NCBI GenBank assembly: GCA_030159075.1
Contig: BROG01000941.1
Coordinates: 1-64,000, forward strand
Reading direction: 5' to 3'
Length of the DNA stretch: 64,000 bases
Origin: Atrina japonica
Lineage: Eukaryota > Mollusca > Bivalvia > Pterioida > Pinnidae
Part shown: in pieces, positions 30,079-62,075 of the stretch
How the letters are laid out: each line of letters opens with the position of its first letter
Numbering within the stretch: the stretch's first letter is position 1
Program-made: the position numbers and the translations under genes
Notes under the pieces: model-generated
Databases searched by the model: none
The model's input: the letters and a program-made list of their open reading frames with translations, nothing else
Told to the model about the DNA's origin: nothing

Positions 30079-30362
30079 GTAGTGAGCCGCCCTGGCTCAG
30101 TCGGTAGCGCGCTCGACTCTTGATCGTGAGGTTGTGAGTTCGAGTCCAGCCGGCGGTAGGTTGGTTTCCTGTCTGTCGGAGGAGACAGTAAAAACCGTGG
30201 TCCCGTGTCACAGTAGGTGCCGGCACGTTAAAGAACCCTCACTGCTCAATGGCAGTAATGCCGAGCATGGGCAGAAATTTTAAGCCCTTCACCGGCATTT
30301 GGTGAATTCTCCATGAGTGAAATATTCTTGAGTGGGACGTTAAAGAACAATAAACAAACAAA
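30079..30362 (+). mobile_element. Full-length-looking tRNA-derived SINE with TSD, family C
   Basis: The tRNA-like head (30086-30155) has an A box TGGCTCAGTCGGTAG and a B box GAGTTCGAGTCC. It is followed by a roughly 200-bp conserved body (GGTGCCGGCACGTTAAAGAA, GCAGAAATTTTAAGCCCTTC, ATTCTTGAGTGGGACGTTAA) and a short A-rich end (AACAATAAACAAACAAA). The 7-bp repeat ATATATG flanks it at 30072-30078 and 30363-30369. A decayed relative of the body is at about 56740-56865. Good sequence preservation suggests recent insertion. Confidence 0.85.
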
Positions 30363-30369
30363 ATATATG

Positions 30370-31974
30370 TTATCACATGGAGTATATCTATCTTCATTAC
30401 TGAAAACATGTTTTCATTTATACTAAGCAAAAAGAAGTTGAAATAACACTATGCCTTAAAATGTACTAATAAAAACATATTATAAAAAATATTATCACAG
30501 TTGTAATTTTGTAACGAAGAAAAAGGCAAAAAACAATGCTCAAGACCATCATTTCTGTCAATAAGACTTCATACGTTGAACTAGAATTTTAATTGGATGT
30601 AGCGCTCGAAACAAAAATGTGGTATCACACAAGGACAAACAATTAAATCGATAAAAAATTATTTTTTACCTGTGACGAAAGTTCCACTTATGATTCACAG
30701 TCAGACAGCTATTTCAACATATCGATTCAGATATTTCGATTACTTCAAAGAATTTCCATTTACTTTATCCAACCGTGGTATTGTTATCTCCTGTATTATT
30801 GTGTTTAAATTCATTTCTTCAAATCAGATAGATTATATACATTTATGTCTAAACTTTTCGTAGAATGTTTTAACAATAACCATACACACGGAGATACATA
30901 CACTTGTACTTGCATTTTGTGAAGTCTGTTAACTTGTCACAAATGAGTGTTCTATAAATAGGACACCACCATACAAACGTTACCTTCTTTCAATGCCTAC
31001 TATTTCAATACATTTTCAGCTGGTAACTATTAAGTCGTAAAGTACACATTCTAATAATCTTTGATCAAGTGATAAATTTCAAAAGACAACATTCTGAGGT
31101 ATGAGGTCTACTATCGTGTTGTCATTGAATGCGAAGAGTAAATACTTTAAAAGGAACACAAGCTTACGAAAGATTTAAAGATAGAGTTTACAATAATACA
31201 CATTGTATTTGAATAAAGTAAAATGACATTTTTTTTTTAAAGTTTTCATTTCCTCAACATAAAATTTACAGATTGGGTTTAAATTGAAGTGTATGAAAGA
31301 ATTTATTTAAACTAATCGGCACTTGTGATCACATTTGAACTCAACCAAATAAATAGAAAGGTCTACTGTAATTTTTCAGGAATGAGCAAGTTCAAATAAT
31401 ACATACAATTAATGCAAAATGTTTATTCCAAATCAATCACTCCTGAATTCTGACAGTGGACTTACCCATTCTTTGTAATGGTTGAGACCAAATGAGACTT
31501 TGTGGGAATGATGAGTCAAGTGTATTTATTCATTGATCAAATATAAGACATAACTACGGTATGCATGTCCGCAATAAATAAGAATCACATTACACATAAG
31601 AATGTAAATGGCCTATTCCATCACAAAGCCGAACACAAATAGTGGAAATGTGTTGTCCTAAAAAACAGTCGCATATTGTCTAAATACGTGAACATTGCAG
31701 AGGACTTTGTTAACATGCTGCTAGAACAAAATGAATTGAATGAAACCCAACGAAGTTATGCAGTTTTAAATCATAATTTATTTATTTGATTTCCTACAAA
31801 ACGATTCGTCGATACATACATATAACATAAAGGTCATGTAACTAGATTATTTATGTATGATCAAACGTTAGATACACTGATGAAAGACAAAGCTCACAAA
31901 TATACAAACTCATTCCCGCAAAATACTGTCAAAAACACAAAGAAATAGCAAATGTTTGAATTGCTTGTACACCC

Positions 31975-32045
<71 letters not shown>

Positions 32046-35000
32046 CAATTATCTGTTTTTCTTCATGAACACATCATTGGAAGCAGTTAAATTAAAAGAA
32101 ATGTATTTTCAGACCGGAAGAAGAAGATCTATCTATGTTATAACATTTGTTAGTGCTTACCACGAGGATTTTGAATACATTTTTTTTTCAAATGTGAATA
32201 AATTGGACTGTTTTTTTTATATGTGGCAAGGTCAAAAGCGATGAGACAGCTCTTGAAAATTGCTGTGCGTGTACAAAAAAAGTGAAAATAATTTGCAGTG
32301 ATCAATATATACGGTGTGAAAAGTAATTTTAATATTTATTGAGGGCGTAATAAACTGTTACTAATTAAGTAAAAATGACAACATTTTAACATAATAATTA
32401 AAATGCTATATTGAATTTGAAATTTGATATCAATAAAATGTATGATATGAATTATAAAGCCTAATCCATGTATGTTTGACATATGACATTTAAAAGTAAG
32501 AGAAGTGGGAAGAGTTCCTTGAGAATTCTGATTTTTTTTTCTACTACTAAATAATCTTTTTAAATAGCAAATACTCAGAAATGAACAAAAGAGTTGGGAA
32601 AAGATTAAATATTTTGTGTGTAGAATAATAAATTCTTTTTCAGTTTTGAACAATCATAAATAAACAATCCTAAACAACCTGTAATTGTGCTGATCTAAAT
32701 ATAAATAGTCTTAACATTGTTGATAATTTCAGGATAACATCTAATTAATCTTCTTGAACACAATCATCCTGATCTTGATTGGTTTATCCTTTACATATCA
32801 ATATAATATTTTGCAGTTGTTCACTGTAAGACAAGACACAAATGGATGCCCAACATATATGTTGAATAACTCGAAATTAGTCGAAACTGTTACTCGTTTT
32901 ACTATATTTCAGGCATACACATACAAGTAGATATGAAACGTTAATCTAAAACATTTTCTTGTCTACTGGAATACTGGAGTGATCATTTTGTTCAAACAGT
33001 CCATGATTTATCATAGATTTCTAATTATATATTAATTTATTCTCGAATTTTAAATCACTCTCATGAGAGCATGAGAGAGAGAGAGAGAGAGAAAGAAAGA
33101 GAGACAGAGAGAAAGAGAGACAGAAAGAGACAGAGAGAGAGAACAGTCCATTCATTCAATATTTTATAAAGTTCAAAATGATCTTAAAGAAATAGAATAA
33201 TACAATTAATTTATAATGATCATTTAGAACCACTGAAACCCTGTCGTTCACATATCCCTACACTACAATAAACGGGTGAAAATTGCATTGATGCGTGAAG
33301 AAATCAGGTCGCAATCATATTCTCATAATCTTATCATTTTAGTTTTAACTTATATACATGATTCTTACTGAAGATTATCTGTAACATACAAAAAATATGT
33401 TTCTGAACAGAGTTTATAACATGCATAAGAAAATTACATATCAGTTGATATCACAGGAGCTTCAACATCTAAATCTGAACAGCACAATTTTATCTTGACC
33501 ATCAAATCTGTATCCTTGCACTTGTGACCTACTTTGTGACTGAACTGTAATAACCCTAATGCTATCAAATTACTTTAATACTTGCCTTGCAATACATCAT
33601 TATATAGATATCACAATGCAATAAAGAACTTAAAGATGTGAATGGCGAAGACAAAACTGTGGTTATTAACAATAATAATGTTACAAATATTATAACATAA
33701 TAAGTTCTGATGCTCAAGGCGATTGTTTCTGTCAATAAGACTTCATCATTTGAGCTTTAATTCCAAAAAGGTTTTCTAAATTCCCGTATGGTATTATACA
33801 GGGCCAAAAATTAAATCTACATGTAGAGCAAAATCCGTGTAGGAGTAACCACTGTAAAAAGTTGACCATTTTAGATTTTAAAGTGATATAAGCGGTCACA
33901 ATAATTATTTTTGTCTCGTGATATAAAGTCAAGAATATGATAAAATGTGTGTTTAAATATATTATCAAACCATAAAACGTAAAAGAATTTCTTTTAGAAG
34001 TTATGTTTTATAGTTTTATAAGTTTTCCCGTACCTTAAAAAATCCAACTGTATTTCCGTATGCAATGACCTTTCAGATATACTCTTTAACCATATCAAAT
34101 GTACTTCGTAATTCGGTATGGGGATCTTGGTCCTTTACGTGCTCGGAATATGTTAAAGTCGACCGATTTTTATGTGTTTTATATTTATTTTTAAAATACA
34201 GGACGTGATTTTCATTGGAAAGTGCATGTATTTTGTAAAATATATTGAATATATGAATAAATATATCAGGTCACTAAAAGAAAATTTTCCGATGTTTTTT
34301 TTTTAATGTTACCTTTAATGCTGATGTTGACAAAATAAAAACAATATAACTGTGAAAAGTATGCGGAACTCATGTTTACAATTGTGCCGCCATGTCCGGT
34401 GGAGTTGGTCAGTTCATGATCATATGTCTCAAGAATGCGATGGGACAAGTTAAAAATGGGTCGAGATCGCTTGATATACCTGGCACGTGGACAATTTCAG
34501 AAACGAATATTTTGAAACAACGAAAAAGACAAACTTTGCCTAATTTAGGTATGAAATGATGATTTACGAAAATAAACGCAGAGTAATAAGAATAGAATGT
34601 ATATTAACTGCAAATAGCACAAAAAGCTCAAAGTATGGCCGACAAAATATAACTGATATTACGGGTTACGTCTGGCAAGACTGTTGCAATTCTACACATG
34701 CATTTGTTATTCTAACCACCAGATTGTCTCTTTAGAATATATATGAGATAGAATATCACATAAATGGGCATGTAAAATTTTTCACCCATGATAGCTCATA
34801 TTGCTTTAAAGAATTTAAATTTAAATCGTGTTCACAGTGCGAAATATTACTGTAGTCTAAGATTATTAGCTGGTACTGAAATACAAATGTCAGTTAAAAA
34901 AAAAAAAGGAGGAGGGGAAAAAAATTCATTGGATTTAGTCTGACATTGGTTATTGTTGAACTCGTGTTATTTGTATCCAGATTAAACAAACTTCATTGAA

Positions 35001-37870
35001 ATTGGTTAATGAATTAAAACATTAGAGCGATGACAATGATAGCAAATCGGCACATGACCAACTGAACAGACAGACAACTGGACAAAATGACAAGAAGACA
35101 GATTGAAAGTATACTATCATTTCACTAAATCTATATGAATTTCTGCTATCAACAATTTTCATGAATACCTATAATCGAGATACCTTGATTTTAAGCGATT
35201 GGAAATCTGAAAAACATTAAAATCCAGTCAACATCTGCTGCCCATCACTGGTTTACATTACTATGGAACTCTGAAAAATTTCACACACAAAACTATAAAA
35301 TACTTTTCCAAATCTATAAAATATATACTCTAGAAATCTTTTAAACATCTCATAAATCTCATTAGCAAACGAAGATGTTGGAGTGACTAGAAAAGTTGAA
35401 GTGGTGTGTTTTTCTAACATAAGCAAAAAAAACGCATTTCTGTTCTTTAATGTTGTAGAATGATTTCTGGAAAAGGTTCCTTTGGTTCTTGGCTGCGTGT
35501 TATGTACTGTATATATCATTACCAAGCACTTGGATTCAACTTTTCAATTATAATATACAAGAACATATAAAGACTTAATGAACAAAATGTTACATAGATA
35601 TGATCAATATCTCTAAATGGCATTTTCAGAGTTACTTAGGTTTCATTAGATAATAATAATAATGAATTTGCCCAATTAACACAGTGCTTGTTTACAGTCA
35701 CATTCATGTACTATTTGTTAAAAATTCAAAATAGTTCACGAAAAAATGAAAGCCATAACTAATAAACATATGTAAATATAATTTACATACTCACACAAAA
35801 GACCTGTCTTGAATCAGGAAACAATGATACTTTTTCATATTTTCTTAAATAACATGCACATTTATCAAAATTTCCTTCTTGAATTTCGTTAAAAGGTAAA
35901 ACCACACTGTTAATATACACCAGTCGAACATCATATCATGGTGTAAATCAATACTTTTTAAATAAACTTATTGATGAATAAGATTTGCATTGTAATTTAT
36001 ATTTTTGGATAACTTCTTAACACAAATACTTTTTTAAAGTCAGCTATGTTTTACTTTTTAATTATGAAAGTTCGTCTGTACCCGCATATTTTTTTTACCT
36101 CCAAAAGGACGTCACCTAAGTTTGATATCTCATTTCACCGATTGTTTCCATTATGTCAGGTGGCCTGGACTGATCAAACAAAATATATTTGGCAAAAAAG
36201 GTAAAAGAGTTTAAGTAATAAAAAATCATGACTATCTACAAATTCATTTCAAAATATAAAAAATAAAATAAAATGAAATTATCAATAATTACGTAGAACT
36301 AGTAAAGATTTGACATTGCAATCCTGAGTGGAATTTGTGGAAAATGGGTTTTGAGATGTTTAAATGGCATTTACAAAAAAGGGCATTTTTAACAAAATGT
36401 TCATAAAAATAAACGACTTTCACACCGGAAATATATTTTTGAAATTTTTCTTTTATGATCGTTTTCTGACTTCCAAAATGCCGATTCCAACGTCCGTGGC
36501 ACGATGACACCATACATATACGAAAATACCAAACTATATACAGAGCTGTCAAACTTAGGTGACTGTCTTAGTTAGGTAATAGTACGATATATAAAAAATT
36601 ACAACATCCAGAAAAAATTAATACAGATTGCAAATTTTACCTGTCAATATCCACCAGTCGAACACCATATATCAAAATTAACAACATCCAGAAACTGTTA
36701 ATACAGACTGCAATTTGGACTCATCCATTTCCAGGAATGGTAAAGTCCACTAAAATAATTTTTAAGTGTATGATCTAAAATTCAAATTCTGAAATACTTT
36801 TACAGGCATTTTCAACTTATTCACCCCTGAACTATAAAGGTAGACCATTCTTTTAATTGGGGGGGGGGAGTCTAAATATGACTACAGGGGTTGTTGACTT
36901 TAATTAATAATCAGGGACACTTGGGCCAAATATGTTCTAAATACATGATAAAACCTCTGTAAAATTCAAATACTAATCAAAATACCGAGATATAAATATT
37001 CGATATACCTTAATTTTATAGGCTTCTTGGTTACAATTAGTATTTTTTAATATCAAGCCCAGATTTGTGTTAAATCTTTAATGAGCCATTGGATAGAATT
37101 AATTTACTTTTGAATGAATATTCAAGAATTTTGTGAATCAAAATATACCGGTACAGAACACAGATAAATAAACTGTATCTGTAAATGGGTTAAATTACTC
37201 TTTTTTGTAAATTTAATGTATCATTATTTTGATTCATCAAAACGGTCAAGAAGTAACCATTTTAACCTTTATTCCTTGGTTGTCAAACCTTCTCATATTT
37301 CATCAAGTGTTTTGATGATGTAGAAACATAAGAGTAAGACCAACAATAATTTACAAATATCTGTCAGAGATTTCAACTCGTTTATGAATACCATGGTTTT
37401 GAAAGGAACACAATGTCACTTACTTGGAATAAGCCAAGTACAACTTTGTCCTTGCCATCTTGATTACATTAAATTGTTGGTGTTATAATCACATTTAGTA
37501 ATGGTACCTGAATCTGAAACAAAATGCTTAATATAACAACATCTATTCATTTTCTAATAACAGATTAAGGATAATTCATTTACCTAAAAACATGAGATTT
37601 TGTTGAGGATTTCAACGTGTATGAATAAATGAAACTCCGACATTAATAAAACTTGTTCCTTAATTGTTGTCAAATGAATAAAGTTTATATTATATATCAA
37701 AATAACTACTGACAAAATAAAGAGAGCCAACAAATAGAAGAAAAACCAAACACCCTTTATGACCAAATAACACCATTACACAGGTGAGCTGATATATTAA
37801 AGCCAAGTAATTCAAGATTACAAAGCTCACAGAAACATTATACATTACCCTAATTAACCTAATCTCAACC
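30370..37870. other. Long intergenic region, no gene seen
   Basis: No exon, domain or RNA gene could be supported. Minor items: (TA)n at 31974-32041, GA-rich tract at 33065-33142, and a dispersed 50-60 bp motif (TTTCTGTCAATAAGACTTCAT) at 30536-30598 and 33709-33775. There is also a roughly 75-bp-spaced imperfect duplication at 36595-36720 (ACAACATCCAGAAA...TTAATACAGA.TGCAA), part of which (CACCAGTCGAACA.CATAT) also occurs near 35920. Confidence 0.4.
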
Positions 37871-37879
37871 AAACGTCAC

Positions 37880-38510
37880 AATATTGAAAACAGACAAAGT
37901 CCAAAAAGGGTAATTTTTGTATAATAAACTGGACTTATCCAGCAATGTCCAGAACCTGTGGCAAAACCGGCGCTAAGACTTGGCAATACAAGTTATGGGA
38001 GCAGCAGAAGCATAAAAACCTTCAACCTATTGTAGCCATAGCAATGAAAATAGAAAACAGGATCTTTTTGCAGAAATACTAGAATTCAGAACCTAAAGCA
38101 TATGATTGGCTAAAAATCTTAAGACATATATACCATGCAGAATTTGTTGATTTTTGTGCAGTATACTAAAGTTATCTGTCCCGACTTGATCAATCTTTTA
38201 AACTACCGCACAGAAAACAGTTTAAAAAAGGGTAATATATGCAAAAATACTATAATGATTAAGCGTCTGAAGCATGTGATGTGCTTAGAACCATGAGACT
38301 TACATGTCTTGCATGTTTACTATGAGCAGAACCATATAAACTTGACCTTAAACACAGAAAAGTCCAAAACAGGATAATTCTTGTAAAAAATACAATGATA
38401 ATCCAGCATTTAAAGTATGTAATGTGCTCAGAATTATGACAATATACATGCTATTGCAAGTTTATTATGAGCAAAACCATTTAACCTGATCTCAAACAAT
38501 CTCAACTTAA
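37880..38510. repeat. Degenerate ~145-bp tandem repeat
   Basis: Three to four diverged units share CACAGAAAA..., AAAAGGGTAAT..TGTAAAAATAC, AATGAT.ATC.AGC.T, AGCATGTGATGTGCT.AGAA and a TTTA.TATGAGCA.AACCAT block. The two best units start near 38208 and 38353, 145 bp apart. Confidence 0.6.
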
Positions 38511-39329
38511 CTGGCTACTAACACCGATCCTGGCATGATAGCCTTTGTTCACCTAAATGTCATGAGTTGAGCTAAAAATAAACATGTTTAGTAATCAAAA
38601 GAACAAAAGAAAGACTTGATTGATATTTTATGAAATGTTACAACACAAGAAGAAATAAGAAAAGAATGAACAAACATGCTGACATGGCAATATTCTTGTG
38701 CTCATGAATATTTGTTTATGAAAAAGAAGAAAAATAAACAAAATAAATTAAACAAAGTGATAGGGTAGACAAGAATGTGTAGTGAAAAACATGTAGACCA
38801 TCACTGTAATTAAATCAATAAACAAAGTAACAATAAAACAAGGAAAAGACAATTGCAAAAACTACAGATTTATACTAATTTGTCCATGGAAACACATGCT
38901 TCATAGTTTGTAGCAATCCAGCCATTTTGTCTGTAATATGTATACACTTCTGGTGCTATAATAACACCTCTGTATATACAGATTGGCAATAATTTATCAG
39001 CCAATATAAATATCTCAATATTTTGATACCGGTACATGTACTTAAGTTATGATTAATGTAATGCTCCAATATTGATTTCATTCACTTTTTTCGTCTGAAA
39101 AATCACAGACAAACAGTCAAATTACTAGTATGTTATAAAGTTCAATATCTTGTCCTCTGGTAGTCTAACAAACAACAAAACACAAATATATGCTGTCCCC
39201 TATTCCCCGGCCAAAAACAATATAAATTTGATGTAGATATCTATCTTATATCTGACAATAAATATTGTTTAACCATAACATATATACACAGATTATCATG
39301 TCATCAATAAGTCTGATCAAAAAGATTAA

Positions 39330-39540
39330 ATTTTGCTGTTCCATCAGTCAAACAGACAGTTTTGCAACCAATGTTCTGTCAGTCGAACTGACCAAAATCA
39401 TAAACTATTGCTGCATTTCATCAACATTGTCAATAAGCTGATTGCAAACAGTTGCTGTTCCATCAGTCATACTCTGAACAAACACTTCATGAATTGCTGT
39501 TCCATCAATTTGACTGACCAAAAACATCAACAATTGCTTC
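39330..39540 (+). repeat. Degenerate short tandem repeat (TTGCTGTTCCATCAGTC)
   Basis: Four to five diverged copies of TTGCTGTTCCATCA(G/A)T.. followed by ACTGACCAAAA.CAT. The open frame over it (39333-39692 plus) reads as a repeat-derived peptide with no domain. Confidence 0.55.
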
Positions 39541-40800
39541 AGTATGATACAAAACAAAGTTGTACTTTTTTTTCATTTGATATGAAATGCACTCTATACA
39601 TTTTTCCCCAGGTACTGAAGAAAAAAAAAGAAAAGATTTTCTATTTTCAATTTCCAATAAGTATTTATACATTTTGCATATATCAGCTATGAGCACCTCT
39701 ATTGATAATTACATCGCCAGCAAATACAGTATTTATCAAGATGAAATGGATGTAGAATACGGATTTCCTAGAAATTTTACTTGGACAACAAGTCATGCTC
39801 TACAACCTTTAAACCTGGTCAGTATTACTATTTTATAGAGTTTTAATGGAAACCTAATATTGTCCTTCCAAAATGGTCAACAAATTTTCCAAGATATTTT
39901 TACCATGTTACAAATAAATGCCATTCTTTGGGAGATACAGAACACCGTAAATCTACTTCACTGACCGCTATCATAGATTCATTCTATGGAAGACAGAGAA
40001 GAAATTAAGAAGAATTAAAAAGGTGAAAATATTTGAATTAAATTTAAATTAAATTTTCTTTACTACTACAACTGATTAATTAGAAGCAAGTTTTTTCATA
40101 TAAGGAAATTAAAATTCCAATGTATAATGTCACTTTTGGCAATTTGAATTCTTGTGACAAATTTTATAAATATGATATTTTCACAATCAATAATTCACTT
40201 ATATAGATTAATAACTATATAAAATGAACTCTGCAATACACCACAATAAATCACAAAAGGATGTTATCAGAATGATGAATATATTTTTTTTCGAAAGATC
40301 TACTTACCATTATATATTTCAGTAAAGGTTTCTTACTTACCACAAGTATAAAGACAGTAGCATTCAACATTTACAAAATAACATGTACAAGTTCTATACT
40401 TCATACATTGCTAATTTAGTTTCTGTAACTTATCAGTTAGTTCTTGGAACCAATATATAACATTTGACAAATAAATGATTAACAAAACAAACAGAATGCC
40501 ATCATTGTAGTTTAGTTAGCAATTAACTGTCTGTTTTGAACTTAAACAAGTGTCAAAACCAAATAATCCTCTATGTTTGATATTTGCAACATACAAAATA
40601 CACAGCACAAATACATAAGATAATCAAATTTTACATACATACATACACACACACACATACATATATGTGTGTGTAGGTGTATAGGATTTGTACACTGATT
40701 ACAAAACCATATACTGATGTAAAAGTGTGTAGATAAATGTGGTCTTCCGATTGCTTCCATGTTTCGGTATCTGATGATGCTATAACAGTATTGAGATGTT

Positions 40801-40814
40801 CTCTCTCTCTCTCT

Positions 40815-40886
<72 letters not shown>
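40801..40886 (+). repeat. (CT)n-(TA)n compound microsatellite
   Basis: A short CT run (40800-40816) leads into about 34 TA dinucleotides, some 215 bp past the APPBP2 stop codon in gene direction. Confidence 0.95.
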
Positions 40887-40888
<2 letters not shown>

Positions 40889-41007
40889 ACACTCTTTGAA
40901 GCAGTATGTCACCATTAACCAGAAGACAGTTAATCTCAAGATCTATCTGTACTTTTGGGATAAACCATTCCTTTAGTACACATACATTTCATAGACCTTG
41001 TCACTGA

Positions 41008-41013
41008 TTTATT
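41008..41013 (-). terminator. Possible poly(A) signal of APPBP2
   Basis: AATAAA on the minus strand about 90 nt past the stop codon, but it sits at the end of an A run and could be fortuitous. A much longer 3' UTR is possible. Confidence 0.25.
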
Positions 41014-41101
41014 TTTTTTTTTTCGACCAATGAACAAGACACCTGTATCTTGATTGGGTACCTGAACACAATACATATCAATCTTGTACATGTTTTGATC
41101 C

Positions 41102-59516
<18,415 letters not shown>

Positions 59517-59596
59517 ATTGAATGTGATTTGTACGAAGCGACATCTGTTACAAATAGAGTTATCTTTCCTTACTTACCGAGATATCTTTAACTAAG

Positions 59597-59603
59597 CTGA
59601 AAA

Positions 59604-59658
<55 letters not shown>
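59597..59658 (+). repeat. (AAAT)n microsatellite
   Basis: About 15 AAAT/ATAA tetranucleotides, roughly 80 bp upstream of the APPBP2 start codon, that is, in its 5' UTR or promoter. Confidence 0.95.
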
Positions 59659-59945
59659 AAACTAATGGTTATAACAGCGATAAATATTTTTTTATATCGC
59701 TGGTTATAATAATGATATTGATAAATAAATAAATTAAACTAGAAAAAATGAAATAAATAAATATGGAGACGTGCACCACACAAAGCAAGTCAACATTTTG
59801 ATCGCCTGAAAACATCTGGAGAACAAAAAAGTGACTCGAAAAATACCTCTCTTTTTAACCAAAATTATTTCTCCATGATACTAATAAGCATGATTAAAAT
59901 TTACATTTTGGGGTTTTATTTGTTTGTTTCTTTGTCTGAACATAG

Positions 59946-59946
59946 G

Positions 59947-59979
<33 letters not shown>

Positions 59980-60091
59980 ATGACGATGTTACTGACGACG
60001 ACGACGACGACGGCTTGAACGACAACGACGATGATGAAGATGAAGACAGTGGCGTAGGAAGGAATTCAAAAGGGATTTTTAAAATATGATT
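59946..60091 (+). repeat. (GAT)n/(GAC)n tract with an acidic open frame
   Basis: About 10 GAT triplets then GAC/GAT mixtures. In one plus frame it reads as an Asp/Glu-rich peptide ending at a TGA near 60090. A CATAG precedes it as a possible acceptor, but nothing else supports an exon. Confidence 0.7.
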
Positions 60092-60500
60092 AATGATTCC
60101 ATATGCCTTTTGTTTAATTTGCAATTTATAAATACAAAAGTGGTGGATCTATAAGAAATTTTAAAGGTTGGTGTTTTTAGGCTGGCGGCATAAAGTTATA
60201 CCAATTTGCGATGCAATGCATGCATCATCGAACTTAAAGCAGAGTGAGGATTCAAATTTTGAATAGGCGTGAATTTAAAATCTATTCGGCTAGCGGATCG
60301 AGATACGAGAAATTTTGAGAAAGGTTTCACAACTATTTTATCAAATTAGGGTCACGCACTCACTGGTTTCTTCACATAATTTTAAGTGTTGGATTAATTG
60401 CGAAGTAATTATTCATTAGAGGGTCGTGTTTTACGCATCTAATCAAAATATTTTTTTAAAAGAAAAAGTTACTTAAAATCAGCTTCCTCCAGACATTGAA

Positions 60501-60779
60501 TTATGACCTCTGTTTCGCTGATAGATTAATTCGGAAGCCCGATAAGGTATTCTCTAGCTTCCAGAGACCAAATGATACAGCTGGGTATGCTTTCCAGAAA
60601 AGTCCACATTGCAACTCGTTTTTATCGCGGTCAAATAGTTCATTAAACTGACAGACATGTAAGGGGTAGATTGAGGAATTTTCAAAAGAGGGTGTAAAGT
60701 TTGTTTTGGGGATGTTTACGGCAAGATGCGGTACACGTGGAAATGGCGCGTTCATTCTGTGTAAAGAATTGAATATCAT
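60501..60779 (-). other. Unassigned 92-codon open frame
   Basis: Its composition is more protein-like than its neighbours (MNAPFPRVPHLAVNIPKTNF, LQCGLFWKAYPAVSFGLWKL), but I recognise no family. There is no clear partner exon. It may be a fragment of a mobile element or chance. Confidence 0.2.
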
Positions 60780-60919
60780 TAATGATTAAATTTTCAGATC
60801 TTTAACTGATAATAACACAAGGGAAAATAATGTGCATTTTGATCCAATGCAAATTTGGATTACAATGGTTTTGAATGGTGTTTTACGCCAATTTTTCAGT
60901 AATGGTAGCGGACTGTTTT

Positions 60920-60995
60920 TAATGGTGAAGGAAAGAACCCGGTTACAATGTACCCAGGAAGTGACCACCGGTCTGACGCAAGGAAACTGGCATTT
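60920..60995 (+). repeat. Fragment of SINE family A
   Basis: AACCCGGTTACAATGTACCC, GGAAGTGACCACCGG and CTGACGCAAGGAAACTGGC parallel 9750-9810. Confidence 0.5.
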
Positions 60996-61034
60996 TTTTT
61001 CACCAAAATTAACTTAGTTCAGATTTTTTGCTTG

Positions 61035-61375
61035 GGTTTTCGCAGAGCGCAGCGAAAGTTTTGGTAGACCTAATATAAAAGCTGTGGGAAGACTTTTTCT
61101 GGATTCCAGACGTGAAAATGTTGGTGGTCGCCCCACTTGCCACTGGTTTTACGCCTATGCAGACGAAAATATCTTTACAGATATGTATGGTAAACACAAC
61201 GCAATACAAATCTTGTAGTCCCAATCCATAAAATACAAGATATACAGACAAAGGAAAACCTAGTTGGATCCAGGATTTCGAGTCAGAGGGAAGGAAGAAT
61301 ATTATTATAATTTTTTTTCGCCGAGCGTAGCGAAAATTTTAGTAGACCTAATTTAAAAGCTCTAGGAAATATAAT
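61035..61375 (+). repeat. Direct duplication of a ~55-bp motif
   Basis: CGCAGAGCGCAGCGAAAGTT followed by TGGTAGACCTAATATAAAAG at 61040-61090 recurs as CGCCGAGCGTAGCGAAAATT with TAGTAGACCTAATTTAAAAG at 61319-61368. It probably belongs to an unidentified repeat. Confidence 0.65.
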
Positions 61376-61439
61376 AATAATATAAAAAGAAAAAAATGGA
61401 TGAGTCTATACTTTAACATCAATGCTCCAGTAATGTCTT

Positions 61440-62020
61440 GCATGCGATCATATCATATTACTATTTGGACATTTTACTTATTATAGACACTGACAGGAAA
61501 TTAACGACCAGGCTATATGACAAACGCGACGATTTCGGTTTTCCAATTTAAATGTTCCACAAATAAGTAGTAATATCCCTCAATAATCTAAATATGGTAT
61601 TTATAACTCACATGTTCAACATATAAACATTGCATATAAAGAGGTAAACTACTTACCGACAAATTATTGACACAGGGATATAAAAAATAGCGTTTGATGT
61701 CAACGTTTCGCACATTTTACGGTCGGTAGAATAGTCTTGTTTGCCATTACCTATTCACTAAATGAAATGTTGAGTTACATGTTTCGATTGTTGAGTTGCC
61801 AGTTGTGATTAGGATTTTTTCCTCACTTATTACATATTTCATTTGAAATTAACTGGACTCATGGCGGGTGTGATAGGTCAACAGGGGATGCTTACTCCTC
61901 CATGGCACCTGGTCTCACCTATTGATTTTCAGAGGCCCAATATTACCAGATTTGTACATGTTGTAAAAGTATTCTGGTCATTATGTAGATTTATACTTTG
62001 ACATCTGAGATTTTATATTT
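61440..62020 (+). pseudogene. Penelope-like RT C-terminal relic with 3' tail
   Basis: Broken plus-strand frames give TRLYDKRDDFGFP and, further on, a tract parallel to 20.7-20.9 kb (CTGACAAATTATTGACACAG type). The tail at 61880-62020 (CAACAGGGGATGCTTACTCC and so on) follows. It is 5'-truncated and full of stops. Confidence 0.75.
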
Positions 62021-62075
62021 CCCAACATAGTACCGTTCTTTGCCATACAATGATTTGGATGAACAAAATAATATC

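Noticed and set aside
59946..60091. Plus-strand exon for an acidic protein tail
   Set aside because: The Asp/Glu run is explained by GAT/GAC microsatellite expansion. No partner exon or convincing acceptor was found.
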